Position numbers and translations under genes: made by a program. Shown here in pieces: positions 11,451 through 24,443 of a stretch of DNA of 64,000 nucleotides. The first letter of the stretch is position 1. Each line of letters opens with the position of its first letter. A model generated the notes under the pieces. The model was not told where the DNA came from and did no database searches. It was given only the letters and a program-made list of their open reading frames with translations. The stretch is from Dromaius novaehollandiae. Lineage: Eukaryota; Chordata; Aves; Casuariiformes; Dromaiidae. Location: assembly GCF_036370855.1 (NCBI RefSeq), contig NC_088099.1:146585017-146649016 (forward strand). Reading direction: 5' to 3'.

Positions 11451-14030
11451 TGCAAATTTGGCACATCCACTGAAAGCAAAATACTCCATTCTAATGCAGT
11501 GGATGAGATTTGCCTAGTATTTCCCTAAATCCTCAGCTAGTAATAAGGAATCTAGGCTACATGAATTCTCTTAACAAGTATGTCAAGTTCAAGACTTTTC
11601 CCTGCTTCATTCATCCCACTTTGTCTTGAGTGCTATTCTCATTTATAGTCTTGTCACTCTCAATACAGTTTTCCATGGCTTCTTGACCTAGACACAGGCC
11701 TTCCTCACTGAGATCTATGGGGGCTCAAAAGCAGTAATAGCCTTTCCCCAGATACCAATTGCTGATCTGCAACAGTGATGAAATCCACTGATCAGCTGAT
11801 CCTGCTCAAGCAGACAACTGCGCCTTTCCTGCCAACACTGGGAAAGGCAGACAGAAAGGACCAGATGTCATCTTCATGATTCAGGTATTCCTGTATTTCC
11901 CCTGCCGCCATGGCTCACGTGTGGATCGCTTGCTCTTACTTTGGACTCAGGAAGCAACAAACCAGAGCAGTGTTAATGTGTGCCCGAGAGTTATTTTTAA
12001 TTCTAAAGCGAACAAGAGAAGAGCCCTTCTCCCTCACTTGAAGGCGCTTATCCTCTGCATCCTTTCGATGATGTTTGTAATGGCAGTTTTCGTCTCAGTA
12101 AACCTCATGCCTTGAGATCCAGCAAGAGCCGACAACACCCTCCATGTCAGGAAGAGTTTGCTGTGACCCAGTGACTTACCAAGCTAAGGCCCAGCTAGGG
12201 AGTTTGCAGGTTACTGTGACTGGACGACAAAAAAATTCCAGTTCTGTTTGTCCAAATCAAAAATTGATCGTGAGGTCAATTTTCTGTTTGCTATAGAAAT
12301 AAACAAATTCACATCCTTTGCTTCAGAAAAGCCACAAGCCTGAGAGCCCCATCGCCGGCATGTTTGTGACTCCGTACATCTCTGGTCTCTGGTGTGTACC
12401 AGCCTACTCTGCTTTTGGGAAGGGCATTAGGGAATTCGAAGGAGAGCCCACATACCTGCCCTTCATCGGGCAGGGTAAACCTCTCCAGGTTTCCTGAAGC
12501 TCGCAGTTTAATCCTCAGTAGTGTGGCCCAGGAGCTCAGACAGTGCTTCTGAACGACAGGATCTCCAAATCTCCTCTGGAGTATCGGTCTGGCTGCCGTG
12601 GGGACAGCTTCTAAGCAAAGCAGAGCCCCCCCCCCCAACAAAGGGGGAGACCGCCCAAAACTTACCCCAAAACGAGACAGGGAGAGCGAGCTCTCTGCCG
12701 TGGCCCAGCAGGCGGTATTTTGCAGCAGTGTTGGGCTCTTAATAGAGGCACGTGCGCTCCGTGAGCAGAGTGGATACGGCCAACGCGTCTCAGCCAGCTC
12801 CAAGGAACTAACTGTTCCTTCCTAATTAAATCTCAAAAAAGGTACAGTGACGAATGGTTTAATCAGGCCCCTTTAGATCATTTACTCCGGGATAGAAGAT
12901 CAAGCACAGGTTTTTTCAAGCATGTCGCTGCACAAGGGCTTTTCTAGGTCCTTTCTTCTTCTTCCCTCTCTTTCCTGGATTTCCTTCGTTTCCCCTCTGT
13001 GTGAGGCATGACCAGTGCCGCACACAGCAGGGCAGCCCGGGTGCACGACTGGCGGCTAGTCCACACTGCAGTCCTCGCCGTCGTCTCCATCCCTGCCTCG
13101 AGGAAACTTGGAGAGCTCGTTTGTTTCTGACCAAAGCTGCAGAAGTGTCTCCTGTAACGCCCTTCTGCTCTGCTCCGCTCTAACGTGCTGCTTTGGGCTT
13201 TTGCTTGGCTGCTTTGCTAGTAACCCCAGCGTGCCGGTATACGTAGTGCGCTCACGTGCTGAGCGGCTAGCAGAGATAGGTCTGGCTGGCTGCGTGTCTG
13301 GCAAAAACAAACCAATCCTTTTATCACCAAATGCGGTGTCATTATAGCCGGCCTCTGGCCTCTCCCTCGGCAAAATAGGCTATAAAAATTGTAGGGCTGC
13401 ATCCCGTCCTGTTAGCGTTAATGAGAAAAAACAGTCCAAGCTGGGGAGCAGGGGCCGCAGCCTGTCTTGGGTGGCCGGGGCGACCTGCGCCGACGGCAGC
13501 GGGGTGGCTCAGCACACAAGCCATCAGCCGGCGGGCGGTTAGCGCCCGCTCCCTGCTTTGGCAGGGCGGCAGGGTGCCGTTGCGTCGTTTCTCGGGATGC
13601 AGGAACACCTCGCTCATCGTGGGGGGTTACCCTTGCACCTCCCGCCCGCGTGAAGTAGATGGAGCTCCCTGACAAGCCGAGTCTTCGCGGGTGGAGGGGC
13701 AGGACCTGCGCTAGCAGCGTGCGGCAGCTCGGAGCCCTCGTTCTCCCGTCGAGGGCGGCTGTGACAGCGCAGACAGGCACTTCCCATCAGATGCTTACAG
13801 ACACCGAAAATAGACACTCCATTACTGTAGCACATTAGCTGACAGTAATGATAGGGGTCTGCTTACTAGTTCAGATAGATACTGGCAATCTGGCCACTTT
13901 TCATGCTTTATTTATCAGGTATTAATTGCAGCTTCCACTTACCAGCACCAGACTCAATCGCTGCATTGTCTGTTACGGAGATCAGACATTTACTTATTTT
14001 GCTTTTGTTATTAGCATCAGAAAACTCAAT

Positions 14031-14055
14031 TACGCGCACGCACGCATGCATACAC
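14031..14055. repeat. Alternating pyrimidine-purine tract (potential Z-DNA)
   Basis: Twenty-five bases alternate strictly between pyrimidine and purine, starting TACGCGCACGCACGCATGCA. CG and CA/TG steps dominate, which favours the left-handed form under negative supercoiling. Structure formation is an inference. Confidence 0.6.
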
Positions 14056-14110
14056 AAACACACAGTAGTAGGTTTGTGCTGATGTTTTTAAAGATACACA
14101 TCTGCTGATA

Positions 14111-14120
14111 CTAAAAATAG
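14111..14120. promoter_or_regulatory. Perfect MEF2 consensus site
   Basis: CTAAAAATAG matches the MEF2 consensus YTAWWWWTAR exactly. A single 10-bp match is weak evidence alone. It is listed because it sits inside the enhancer-like block at 13.8-14.3 kb. Confidence 0.3.
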
Positions 14121-17100
14121 GTCCTTGTCAGCAGCCTGGTAATTTTAGGCTCAATGAGAATTCATCCCCATGGTAACAGTACAGTTGTTGAATCATTTAT
14201 TATTTGAGCTTCAAAATCACAACAGTGCTGGCAATTTTCATCCTTTGAGTGTTTTTAAGGACCTTCTGCTATATTGCAGTACTCCTTGCTCCACGTCATC
14301 AATATTTATCACGCAATGAGCACTAGCCCTCGAACTGACTACCTGCTTCTCCTTGTCCGTATCTGCACTGGGATCCTCGATAGCGGGATGGCAGTTTAAA
14401 CTGGTTTCACTTTTGCGCTAACAGCAGTGCTGCCGGCATGGTGATTTGGCTGGGGATGGTGCGCACGGACTTCTGCAAACTGCTGATTGGCAAAGCTACG
14501 TGAGCAAAACTTGTAAGTGCTGACCCAAGCGTCGGTCTTTGTCTTTACCACCAGAAAACAAGGTATCTCAGGCCTCGGTGTTGCGAGGGTGTTGCAGATA
14601 AGGTGCTAGTAGTTTTTAGTGGTGTAGATAGACAGGGGTTGACTCCAGGCTGGTGGCGGTACGCTGCCCAGCTTCTTGAAGATAAAAGCTGTTTGTACTT
14701 TCTCTCACTTGCTGATAAAGCACATTAGCGCACTTATCTTGTGCTAAAACAAAGAAAAATTGGCCTACTTGACTGACAAAGCGTAAGGTGAAACTCAGGC
14801 CCTCTGGACTCTGCTGTCCCCGGGCCCATGCTCGCCCGAGGGGGACCAGAGGGACCGGAGGGGCCGGAGGAAAGCAGCCAGACCGGGCTGGCTGTGACCA
14901 CCTCCGGAATTGAAACAAGAGAAATAATTCAGCAAGAGAAACAGATACATACTGTGCAAATGGCTTTGAAATGGGGGTCTGAGAGAGATTTCAGGAAGTT
15001 TTGCATCACAGGCACCAGCTCCCTCACCAGCTGGCACATGCTGGAAGCCTTTTTTTGTTGCACCGCTGATGGGTTTGTGATTTACTAGAGTGCATAATAC
15101 AGAGAGCCATTAGATTTTACGTAGAAGAGGTTCAGCAAAGTCCCTTTTAGTCTGATAAAATAAACTCTGAAAGAATGACCCAGAAACACAGACGCTATTC
15201 CCACGTTCAAGCAGTTGTCGAGTGATATGCGGCTTCCTCCTAGATTAAACATTATAGCTATTGTATATTGTTGTGACTGATGCTATATTTTTAGTCCAAA
15301 TGCACTTTCGTTTCGTGAGCTTTTAAGAGGCTCTCGGACAACCTAATCTGCAGGGTGCTTTTAAAGTGGCTTTTGTATTATTAGTTTACCCAGTTGAACA
15401 AAGTGAAACGAGGATGTGCAAGTGCCTCATACATCTTGCCTGCAGATGCTTTCCACCTTAAGCAGCTTTCTGTAAATCTGTCAGGATCCACAGCATGTTG
15501 TGCATCATTAGCACAGGATTTGTCGGGTGATCCTCGCGAGTGCTGCGGGAGAGCCACAATCTGCCGCCGAGAGCGGTTCATTTTCCCCGTCCATGCAAGT
15601 GTAATCATCACCGATGCCAGCCCGAGTTACGTACATGCAGAGGGAACACAAACTGTTTTCCCCAAGGAAAGGGTCAGTGAAAGCCGTGCTGTCCAAAGAC
15701 CAGATCTTCACACTGAAGCTCTGCTAGACCAATGGCATCTCCATGGTGTTTTTCCTTTTAAAGCATTCATTATTTTTAGCGAGGATTTGCAAGATTTTGT
15801 CAAAGAGTGTAATGACCTAAATGGCAGCACAGGTGGATGTCAGGTCCCCTGCGGTGCTCAATGAGGAGGCCCTTGGCTGCCTGGCCCGGGCTGTGCTCCC
15901 GGGCTGCCGTGCACCTCGAGCCCGGCGGCACATGGCCCTGTGCCTTCAAGGAATGAAGTCCACCCCGTGCTATCAGGAAGGTGCTCTGGCCAGAGCATCG
16001 CCCCAGCCTCCCCATGACCCCCTGTTACCGCGCTCAGCTCCAGGACTGGGGTTTTGGTTTTGCTGCTCGCTGATGCTGTAGGTGATGACAGTGCCGTGTA
16101 GCTTAATCAAAACAAATGTGACCTGATTCGCGTATTTGAATTTTGACTGTGTAAGTTTGTGCCGGTTTTGTTTTCTTGAGAAATGGGACAAAGGAAAGAT
16201 TTAGAGCTCGTAAGCTCTGCTTGCTTACAGCACATATAATATATCCTGGTGTTTGGTACAATCACATGAAAAGCCACACAGAACTGAAGACATTTTTATA
16301 TGGGAAGATGGCCTTGCATTCCCCGATAAGAACCACCCCCCAGTCAGCACAGAAACTTTTATTCCCCCAAAGCAAAAGTGCGAGTGAAAAAAAAAAAAAC
16401 CCCCACCCTCAAAGAGCATCACTGGGAATATCTTTCCTCAAGGTGATGGCTACTTCTCTGTTTTATAGGTCCCTTTGCAACTGTCCGGGACTGTGTTGTG
16501 CATATTTTCATTAAAATTCCTGTCAACAGTCCCAAAACAATTTTTAGTTCTACAAGATAAACCAAAAAAAAAAATAAATAAAATGAAAAGAGCATCTGGT
16601 TGCTCAGTCTGTTCATTTAATTAAACCAGAAATTTCCTTCCCTCTGTCATTTCGGCTCTGTACATTTATTCCACAGCTTCACTGCACATGTATAGACAGA
16701 TCTGGAAGCTGCTGACTTTTTTTATTTATTTCCACCTAGCAGCTTCCACCTTACGCAGGCTGGAGAGCAGCAGCCGTGGCCTCAGCTGTCAGCGGCAGCG
16801 CTGGCTAATGCTGCTATTTACTGTGCTGCAGCCAGGCCACTGCACCGGGAGAACTGCCACTGTGGAGGCTGCAGAGCACCGGTCACGGCTCGCAGGTTTC
16901 ATAATGAGCTGGGAGGGGGAGAAAATCACCTGCACAATGGACCAGAAGCGACATTTATTTCCAAACCTGCTGTAGCCAAGAGCTTGTTCCCCGTAGCTCT
17001 TTCTCCTCGTCACACGGTGCTTCGTGAGCTGCTTAGCGCTGGCCCATGGGCTGCTGCCCACCAGTGGACATGACTGTGAAGATCAGCCCAAGCCGCCTAC

Positions 17101-17165
17101 CTCTTCCCAAACAGGGTTATCCCCTTGCCAGGAATTACAAAGGTCTGAGGAGTGACCTCAGATCA

Positions 17166-17305
17166 CATAATCACAGAACGGCTGAGATTGGAGGGGCCTC
17201 TGGAGATCAGCTAGTCCAACCCCTCTGCTCAAGCAGGGTCACCTAGAGCAGGCTGCCCAGGACCCTGTCCAGATGGCTTTGGAATATCTCCAAGGATGGA
17301 GATGC
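17166..17305 (-). mobile_element. CR1 LINE 3' end, antisense to the + strand
   Basis: Read on the + strand it is the familiar reverse complement of a CR1 3' end: ATCACAGAACGGCTGAGATT, then GGGGCCTCTGGAGATCAGCT, AGTCCAACCCCTCTGCTC, AAGCAGGGTCACCTAGAGCA and GGCTGCCCAGGACCCTGTCC. It is about 140 bp, 5'-truncated, and better preserved than the copy at 11.2 kb. Confidence 0.9.
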
Positions 17306-20300
17306 GGTGTTACTGGACTGTGGCATACAGCCAGTACAGCTCACCGTAGCACGCAGTTTTATCTTAGTCACTATTTATTCATATTCACCTTGTTGTACCT
17401 TTTTTTTAATCCTGCTTATTAGGGGAAGAGCCATCTGCACGCTGCAGTGCAGTGGCAGCATCGTTGACCATGGCTGACCATCGCTGCCCGTGGCTCCACC
17501 ACGGGAGGACTGCACCCCTGCAGAGCGCTAGCTCCCACTGTTGCACGGCTGTAACCCAGGGCATCACCGTAGGCCAAAGCCATAAGCAGGTGCCATCGAG
17601 GTCTTTATTCAACCTGCAGAGCGGCTGTTGTTGGTGACTGTGCTTGAAAGGGAAACCAAGCCAGCTTGAGACTCGGAGATCAGAGTGAGTTTAAAACTTC
17701 GGCTGTAGTTTGTCTCCTCCAACACAGAATGCTTTTTTATCTGAAGTCACAGAGAAATAATGCGTGTGATGCCATTATGCTATTTCTGCCGTCACTTTCA
17801 GAAAAGAAAAGCTTTAAAAGCCATCTATCAGCTCTATGTTACTAGATTTTTCCATCTTTTTGTAACCGTATTTTCTGTCTGAGACTTTAGTTCGTAAAAA
17901 TTGCTCATCTAATATTTGTATCATAGTAGTGACAAGGGTCTTTGAACCAGGAGCGGCTCCCTAGCAGCAGGGTGCTCTAGAAATGTTGTCACCTCCTAAC
18001 TTTGCGCTTAGTTATGAATGTTTGTAGGAAACATTTGTTCCATGTAACATCTCGTCCCGCTTCCCCCTGCAAGCAGATTTGCACTGGCTGAAACTCATTA
18101 CTAAATAGGCGTCTCCGTTTCGGAGTGGGGCATGCCTGATCCCAGCGAGGCACGCTTCAGCTGCCTGAGACGCGCGCGAGGGGCCGCTGGGCCACCTTGG
18201 GCACCTGAGGCTTCTTTACGCAGCCGCAGACTCTCTCCGGGCTCCATGTAGCAAGCACCCCTCGGGCTGCGCTCGCCTTAGTGGGGCAGGCGGGCAAAAC
18301 GCCCGGACTGTGCCCAAACTCACCAGGGAGGCAGCAGCGATGCAGAGCCGGGCCTCAGTACTTGCACCCCCAGCAGCAGCTGGGTGGCCCCGGGCCCGAG
18401 GGGCGAGGAGCGGGAGGCCACAGCCTGGGGCCCACGTGCCGGCAGGCAGCACATGCAGCAAAGCGGTCGTGGGCTGCTTGGACAGGGAAACCCGGCCCAA
18501 CTCCACGGGGCCAAGGGTGAGAGCTGGCAGCATCCCTGGGAAACGGCAGCATCCCCAAGAAAGGAGCTGCAGTGCAGGCGCAGTAGCTCCGGGGCCAGGG
18601 CAGTGCAGGGGACACTGGCCGGAGGCCGATGAAGCCAACGTGGGGGGCGGTGGTGGGGTCTCTTTTCCAAGCTGCTGAACCAGGCTGGCAGATTGCAAGG
18701 AGGCAGCTGAATGCCCTACACCAGACTTACCTAAAGTTCATCTGCTATGTTATTAGAGAATATGGAGTTAGCACGTGTGTGAAGTCATTTTATGTAGAGC
18801 TAGGGACAGACTCAACAACCCCAAAGCACTTCTCTCTCTGATATTGTGCTTTTATTGCTATTTAGCCTCAAAAATCAGTTTGGTACCTGTTCTGCTGACA
18901 GGTCAGGCACGTAGCCTTTACCAGCCAAGCCCTTCTTCCACTTGTTCTGTCCCACTGTGCGGCGATATTCGGTGTAATCCCCCTCCGCTCCGTGCTCGCC
19001 CATCGCTGGACCTAGAGGCTGGCTAAATCTGCGGGAGCTTTGATAGTCCAGCGCCAGGGACTGGAGAGCAGCATCTGAAATTGGCCTTCCCTTCATGTCA
19101 TCTGGGTCTTTTCCCATCTATCTTGCCATGTTAGGTGGGTGTTAGTTAGTATGACTGTGATGCTAGTGATGCTCGAGCTACAGCTCTGCTTTCCCGACAT
19201 ACGGTGTCGCTGCTACTTGAGCGGCTCCCCTGCTCTCCCGCTGCTCCTCCCCGGCTCAGCGCGGGGCTGTGAGCTGCGTCAGGGAACTGTTACGGGGTTA
19301 ACAATTTCCATTTCTTGTTTCTTAAAGACACCAGAAGCCCGTGTTTCTTTAAGCCCCCGGGCTCCCTTGGGCCGTGGGAGCCAGGTGCAGGAGCCGGGCG
19401 CAGCATGGGGCACAGGCGCTCCACGGTGGCGGACAGGACCTTCAGCTGCGGTTGCTCTGCTAACATGATGCCGTGGCCCCGGGACGTGAACGGCCGCGGG
19501 GTACGAACAGGAGCGACACCCCTCCTCGTGACGCGCTCCCGCAGCAGAGGCGGGCGGCGGGGGAGATGCTGCTGCTGCCGTGGCTGCACGGAGGGACAAG
19601 CTTGGTTTCCTCCGCTCCAGCCTGGCACAGCGTCGCCTCCCGTCAGCTCCGCAAGCCAAGCCGGGCGGCACGAGGCAGCAAGGGCGTGCGACAGCCAGCT
19701 CTGTCTGCCGCGCATCCCGCCTCTGGCCTGCTGCCTTTCAGAGGACCTCCTGGGTCCCAGTGCGGAGGAGGACGCAGGGGAGAGCGGGGGTTTCCACCTC
19801 CGTTCGAGTGTCTCCTCTACCCCCGGCTCCCCCACGAGCCTGCCCTCTCTTTTTCCTCATTTTGGCCAGTTTGTACCAGCTCTGCATTTAAACAAGGTCC
19901 CTTGCTGAAAACGTTAAATCCGTGAAAACCAAAGACTAGGGGAAATAAGCACAAGCATTGCATTTTTTCATTGCGATTGCTGCTTTCTGGCAGTTTTAGG
20001 CTCTCGCTTCTTGTAACCCTCCAAAGCTCAGCCGTGTTAACGTTTGGGGCAGTCACCAGCAACAAAAGCACCACGAGAACAGCGTTTCCCAGAGAAGCGC
20101 ACTGCCACGCTCCGGCCAGCAGCCCCACGCAGGCTGCGTTAGCAAGTTACCGACTGCGAGCTGTGAGCGCTTACCCTTCGCAGACTCGGGGCATGCGTTT
20201 GCAAGCTACTTTAATCAACATGTATTTATCTTCAGTTTACAACCTTTGAAAAGAGAACAGCCAAAACCCACAGACCAAAACATGACTAAGGACTTAAAGT

Positions 20301-23300
20301 ATTTGATAGTTTAAAATTTGTTTTTGCTGGCTGAGGCTGCACCGTAGGAGACCGGGGATGAGGAACTTCACTGCTGTCACACCTGGCAAAACATGCACCG
20401 AGAGCAACTCGTCTCAGGGAGGCTGCTGGAAAGCTTTCCCATGACAGAGGAGGCTATCTACTTTTTTTAAAAAATGCGAGTTTCACACACGAGCAAGTGG
20501 GAAAGCTTCGATGGGCGCCTGCTGCCGGCGAGGGGGAGCCGCAGCCGGGAGCAGCGTGGAGCCCCGCGTGGGAAGGCGCCTGCTGCACGCGGCGCCGCAG
20601 GAACGGCCTTCCGCAACCCAGGCTTCGGGCTTCTGCCGTAGCAAAATGCTACAGTGAGATTATTCCTCCTTACATCACTTGTCTTGCAAAAGCACGCAGC
20701 AGCTGCAGAGGAGTAAAAATTTCAGGTGGAACTTTTAGGAACCCTGAATATTGGGTATACTTTTATCATGCTGAGCAGAGTTGTTATTCCTTCGGTTATT
20801 CAGGTTAGTGGAAGGTATAGTATGCATCCATAATTTGTTTGTTTATTTTTTTAACATATAAAACCACCTAATTTAAATACAGGCTTTACTAAGACTGCAG
20901 TTCAGAAGGTAAATTTCCTCCACATAATACAATAATTTTAAACAGAGTTTAAGAAATTATATATTTTCACAATCATTTTTCAGATTAATTCCAGTTATTA
21001 CCTTCATATTACATATTATGTACACATCTGAACACATGAGTGACAGATTCACACCTTGTATCTTACTTTACAAAACCTGAGGACAAGGTCCTATGAAGAA
21101 CGTGGTCTCATCATGGAAGATAAGGCTGGAGGGGGCCTGCAGAGGGCCCCCGGCCTGTTCCCACACAGCAAAGGGGGCCCAGCTGGACCAGTGCCGCCTC
21201 CCCAGGCAGCCGGAGCAGTACCTAACTGCCCTTGCTCCTAGAGGGCTTGTTCCAGGTTCGCCCTTAATCACCGCGCTGTAGTTCGGTCCCTCTCTCCTGG
21301 TCCTATCCACAACAGGAAGAATGTATTCCTTTTCTCTTTGTAGCCCCAGTTTCTACATACTGTTATCATATCTATCCTCCATCTCCTTTTCACCAAACCG
21401 GCCAATGCCGACACCTCCATTCCCTTGGGAGCTTGTTTTCAAGTCACACGTCCCTTCTGCTCACTCTTCGGTTGGTCCATATCTTTCTGCAATTTCTGTG
21501 CTAATCGTTAGATGTAACATTTTGCCGACGTCTTACCAGCACCGCACAGAAGGCTAGAAAAACTCCTAGCGCACTCCATACAAAGCCGCCACTGCTGCAA
21601 CTCGCTGTGAGCGTTGCCTTTTCTTCTCAAAAGCATTTCATTCTTCCTACTCGCATTCAGGCTTTGTGATCTGTTTTTCCAATCCTTTTCTGCCCTACTG
21701 CTTCCCACCCAGCCATGCCCTATCTGTATTTGCACAGATGGAGCGCTCCCGTGCAGTTAATAAGCAAACACTCTGCTCTGCCATCGTTCCCCAAGTGGCT
21801 TCTAGAGACCAACTTTTCCTTGGCCTATTAATTTAACATTGTGCTCCAAAATTAAAGGCAGAATCATCTTTCAAGAAAGAAAAAGTTGGAAATACGATTT
21901 AAAAATAATTTGCACCTATTACTCTGAGAGGCAACAGTAGAAAATCCTGCTCAGCGTAACTTCATGTTTACAGAGCAATGATTTAGAGAAATATCTAGTC
22001 AAATAATCAGACACCAACAGTGTAAAGTTTGCTTCAAGAAAATATAAATCTAAATTACTGATTTTGCATATTTTTCAGGGGGGCACATAGGAAAAAGGAG
22101 AGGGAAGAATAGGGGAAAAAATGAAGGGAGAAAAAATTTTTTTTTTTTTTATATTATTAGCCTTATTTCTAGTATCGCTCACCTTGACTGGACAGGTTTT
22201 CCTACTTTGTCCCCTTTTTTCCCTTGTACTTACTTTTATAGATACTGAGGAACTATTGTGGATTAGGGCTTAAGGTAACTAAATACACCTTCAGGAAGAA
22301 CGTAAGCATCCAACACCAAGAATGCTCTACAGAAACACTATCTCAATCGTTCAGGATCCCTGAGAGCCTCCCCAGAAATGCAGCAAGTATCACAAAACTG
22401 CTTCCAAAATTCTGCTCTCACTGTGTCCCTTTGCTGGGTTTGGGGAGAGGCCAGGGAGGAAGAGGAGGGGAGGCAGGCCCTGGGGCATGGGGGCCTCCAC
22501 AAGGCCGCCCCGCAGGAGATGCAACGAGGAGTGGAGGCAGTGGACTTCCCCTGCACTACAGTCAATTATAAAATAGATTTAGGCTCTTCTCAGGCTGAAA
22601 TGTTGCAACACCCTTGTTTTCTTCATGTGAGAATACCGAAAAGATGGTTCCCCACTCCAGGGCCCAGGCACAATCACTGCATGACCAAGTCATGGACGCA
22701 TTTAAGAGGCTCCCAAGAAAACAAGAGAGGCAAAACCTGAGTTTAAGATCAGCCGCAAGGGCACTCCCTGCCAGGCTCACGTCCTAGTGTCTAGGCTCTC
22801 CCTGCCAGACTGCTGCAGCATTTTGGAGAGTCCTGGAGTAAAACACTTAAGTAGCACCTGAGGCACCTCTCTCAAGGAGAGGCATCAACTTTGGGATGCA
22901 GCAGCCCTCAGCCTGGTTACACCTGAGCTTTCTGCCTCAGGGCTGTGCCTTCCCATAAGCAGCACAAACACAAGTCTGTAGAATAAATGCAGTCCCCAGT
23001 CAAGCTCTGGTAGTATACCCAAGCAGATTTTTGTGGATTTTTGTGTTTTAACTAGTGAGACAGCTTGGTTTGCCAAATACCTTATCTTGTTTAGCAGTGA
23101 CAGGCTCATGTGGAAGATATCCCATAACACACCTTTGACAAGGGTTGCTTGTGCCCAATTTCAAAACCAGATCAGTTTACAATCCCCAATTCTGCAAGAT
23201 TTGTTTTCAACATAAATGGGACAGGTCCTCTGTCATGTCTTTTAGCCTGAAAAACCTAATTATTTTCTTTGCTAAGCTAGCAGCTGTGGTGCAAAGCATA

Positions 23301-24430
23301 CTTCTTACAGGGAACAGGGAACACACAAGCTACCCACAAACCCTGTTAGATAACTGCTAGGACCTGGACACCAGCTTCTGTACTGCTTCTTCCTACAGAA
23401 CCTCACTCAGAATAGATTGGATGAGTAAGATTATATCTCTTAGATAGGAGATTAAACATTGAGCAGGGTGTGCAGAGCAGAAAGTAGAAAGAAAAATTAT
23501 AGCATGTGAGTGAAGTTAACTGCACGTATTTTCTTAAGAGGCAGTGTGACCAAATTTGTAAATATCTACCCATAGAAGTTGTTTAAAACTTAAATACCTG
23601 AGTACATATAGGCAGCATACAAGGTAAGAATCAGAAACAAAGTATTTAACATCCTGCACTTCTTGTATTTTATAAAGTTACAGCATTTTTCTTTAGGTAA
23701 TTCATTTTACTTCCCTAACCATTCTGTGCTGTGTAAAATATGCCTGGGTAGAACAATACGTCAAAGTACAGAGGGGCTTCTTTTGCCCAGAACAATCAGA
23801 CAAATATGTACAAGACAAGAAAACAATGTTTTATAAAAATGTCAAATGCACAGTTAGAGGTCTTAAAATACATATTTAAAAAAAACCTTTAAACCATGTG
23901 CAAAATTAGGTAAAAAGCCTTTTCGATATTTCGGAAAAAGTAGTAGATTCAGGCTAAGTTTTCCGTGTTAAGAGCAGCTTAATACTCTATCAGCAAGAAA
24001 GCCTCAAGGACTTGAGTGATTTCATCACCTGTGCTCTCAGTGAGGGGCGTAGTGGTCTGATGACAGTGATTGTGTGTCTGTGAAAATAGTGTATTAACTT
24101 TAAAAAAGTTAGAGGTCCATATGCTGATTTCCAAAGCTCTGGTGACTTTTCTTCAGCACAGTTGGCTTGCCCCAGTAGCAAAAGTGGGAATGTAATCAAA
24201 ATTTCCATCTAGGCTTGCTGCATTTGTTCAAAACTTCAAAAAGTTTGGAGGAATCTGCATGAAATACAGAGTTGAGCAGGTCATTGCAAACCCCACATTA
24301 AGAGCAAGTCTTTGCTTCCGATTTCCAAGAGATCAAATCATTACTGAAGGATCATAAGCCTCAGTTTTCACATTACATATGTAGGATTTCAGTGACATTC
24401 TCCGTTTGAAAAAGCAGTGTTTCACTAAAA
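17306..24430. other. Intergenic region downstream of ESRP1, no confirmed gene
   Basis: G+C-rich, CpG-bearing patches lie at about 18.2-18.7 kb and 19.2-19.9 kb; the rest is AT-richer. Long ORFs in the G+C-rich patches overlap on both strands and look like composition artefacts. One - strand ORF near 18.9-19.1 kb stands out and is listed separately. From about 20.8 to 24.4 kb the sequence is AT rich, with a 14-base or longer T-run near 22137-22150 and no recognised coding exon. Confidence 0.5.
18875..19117 (-). other. Orphan ORF that may be an exon, function unknown
   Basis: An 80-codon frame, more charged and polar than neighbouring chance ORFs, contains GDYTEYRRTVGQNKWKKGL near residues 46-64. 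A pyrimidine-containing acceptor-like CAATTTCAG precedes the codons for DAALQSLALDYQSSRRF, and a GGTAAAGG donor-like site follows the KKGLAG codons. CpG is retained in this segment. I do not recognise the protein. It could be an exon of an unseen - strand gene, an exon remnant, or chance in a G+C-rich patch. Confidence 0.25.
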
Positions 24431-24437
24431 GACAGAC

Positions 24438-24443
24438 TTTATT
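24438..24443 (-). terminator. ESRP1: Likely ESRP1 distal polyadenylation signal
   Basis: On the - strand the sequence reads GTTGAATAAAGTCTG, then a T-rich GTCTTTTAG. It lies about 1.4 kb after the ESRP1 stop codon, which fits a 3'UTR of the length I expect for this gene. A second AATAAA at 24960-24965, about 880 nt after the stop, is an alternative. Confidence 0.55.

Larger units (their letters stand above)
11456..17160. other. Intergenic region with possible conserved non-coding blocks
   Basis: No gene is recognised. A G+C- and CpG-richer patch lies at about 13.4-13.7 kb. From about 13.8 to 15.7 kb the sequence is complex and dense in homeobox-like TAAT cores and AT-rich motifs, with a perfect MEF2 consensus CTAAAAATAG at 14111-14120. 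This texture resembles conserved non-coding enhancers, but that is inference from composition only. A C-run lies near 12629-12640. Confidence 0.45.

Noticed and set aside
12309-12803. 164-codon - strand ORF
   Set aside because: No domain or splice context; the frame crosses a C homopolymer.
13888-13905. NFI-like palindrome TGGCAATCTGGCCA
   Set aside because: Half-site spacing is six rather than the five expected for NFI.
15394-15864. 156-codon + strand ORF
   Set aside because: No family resemblance; the surrounding texture suits non-coding conserved DNA better.
19315-19925. Overlapping ORFs on both strands in a GC-rich patch
   Set aside because: Several frames are open at once, none with a recognisable domain.
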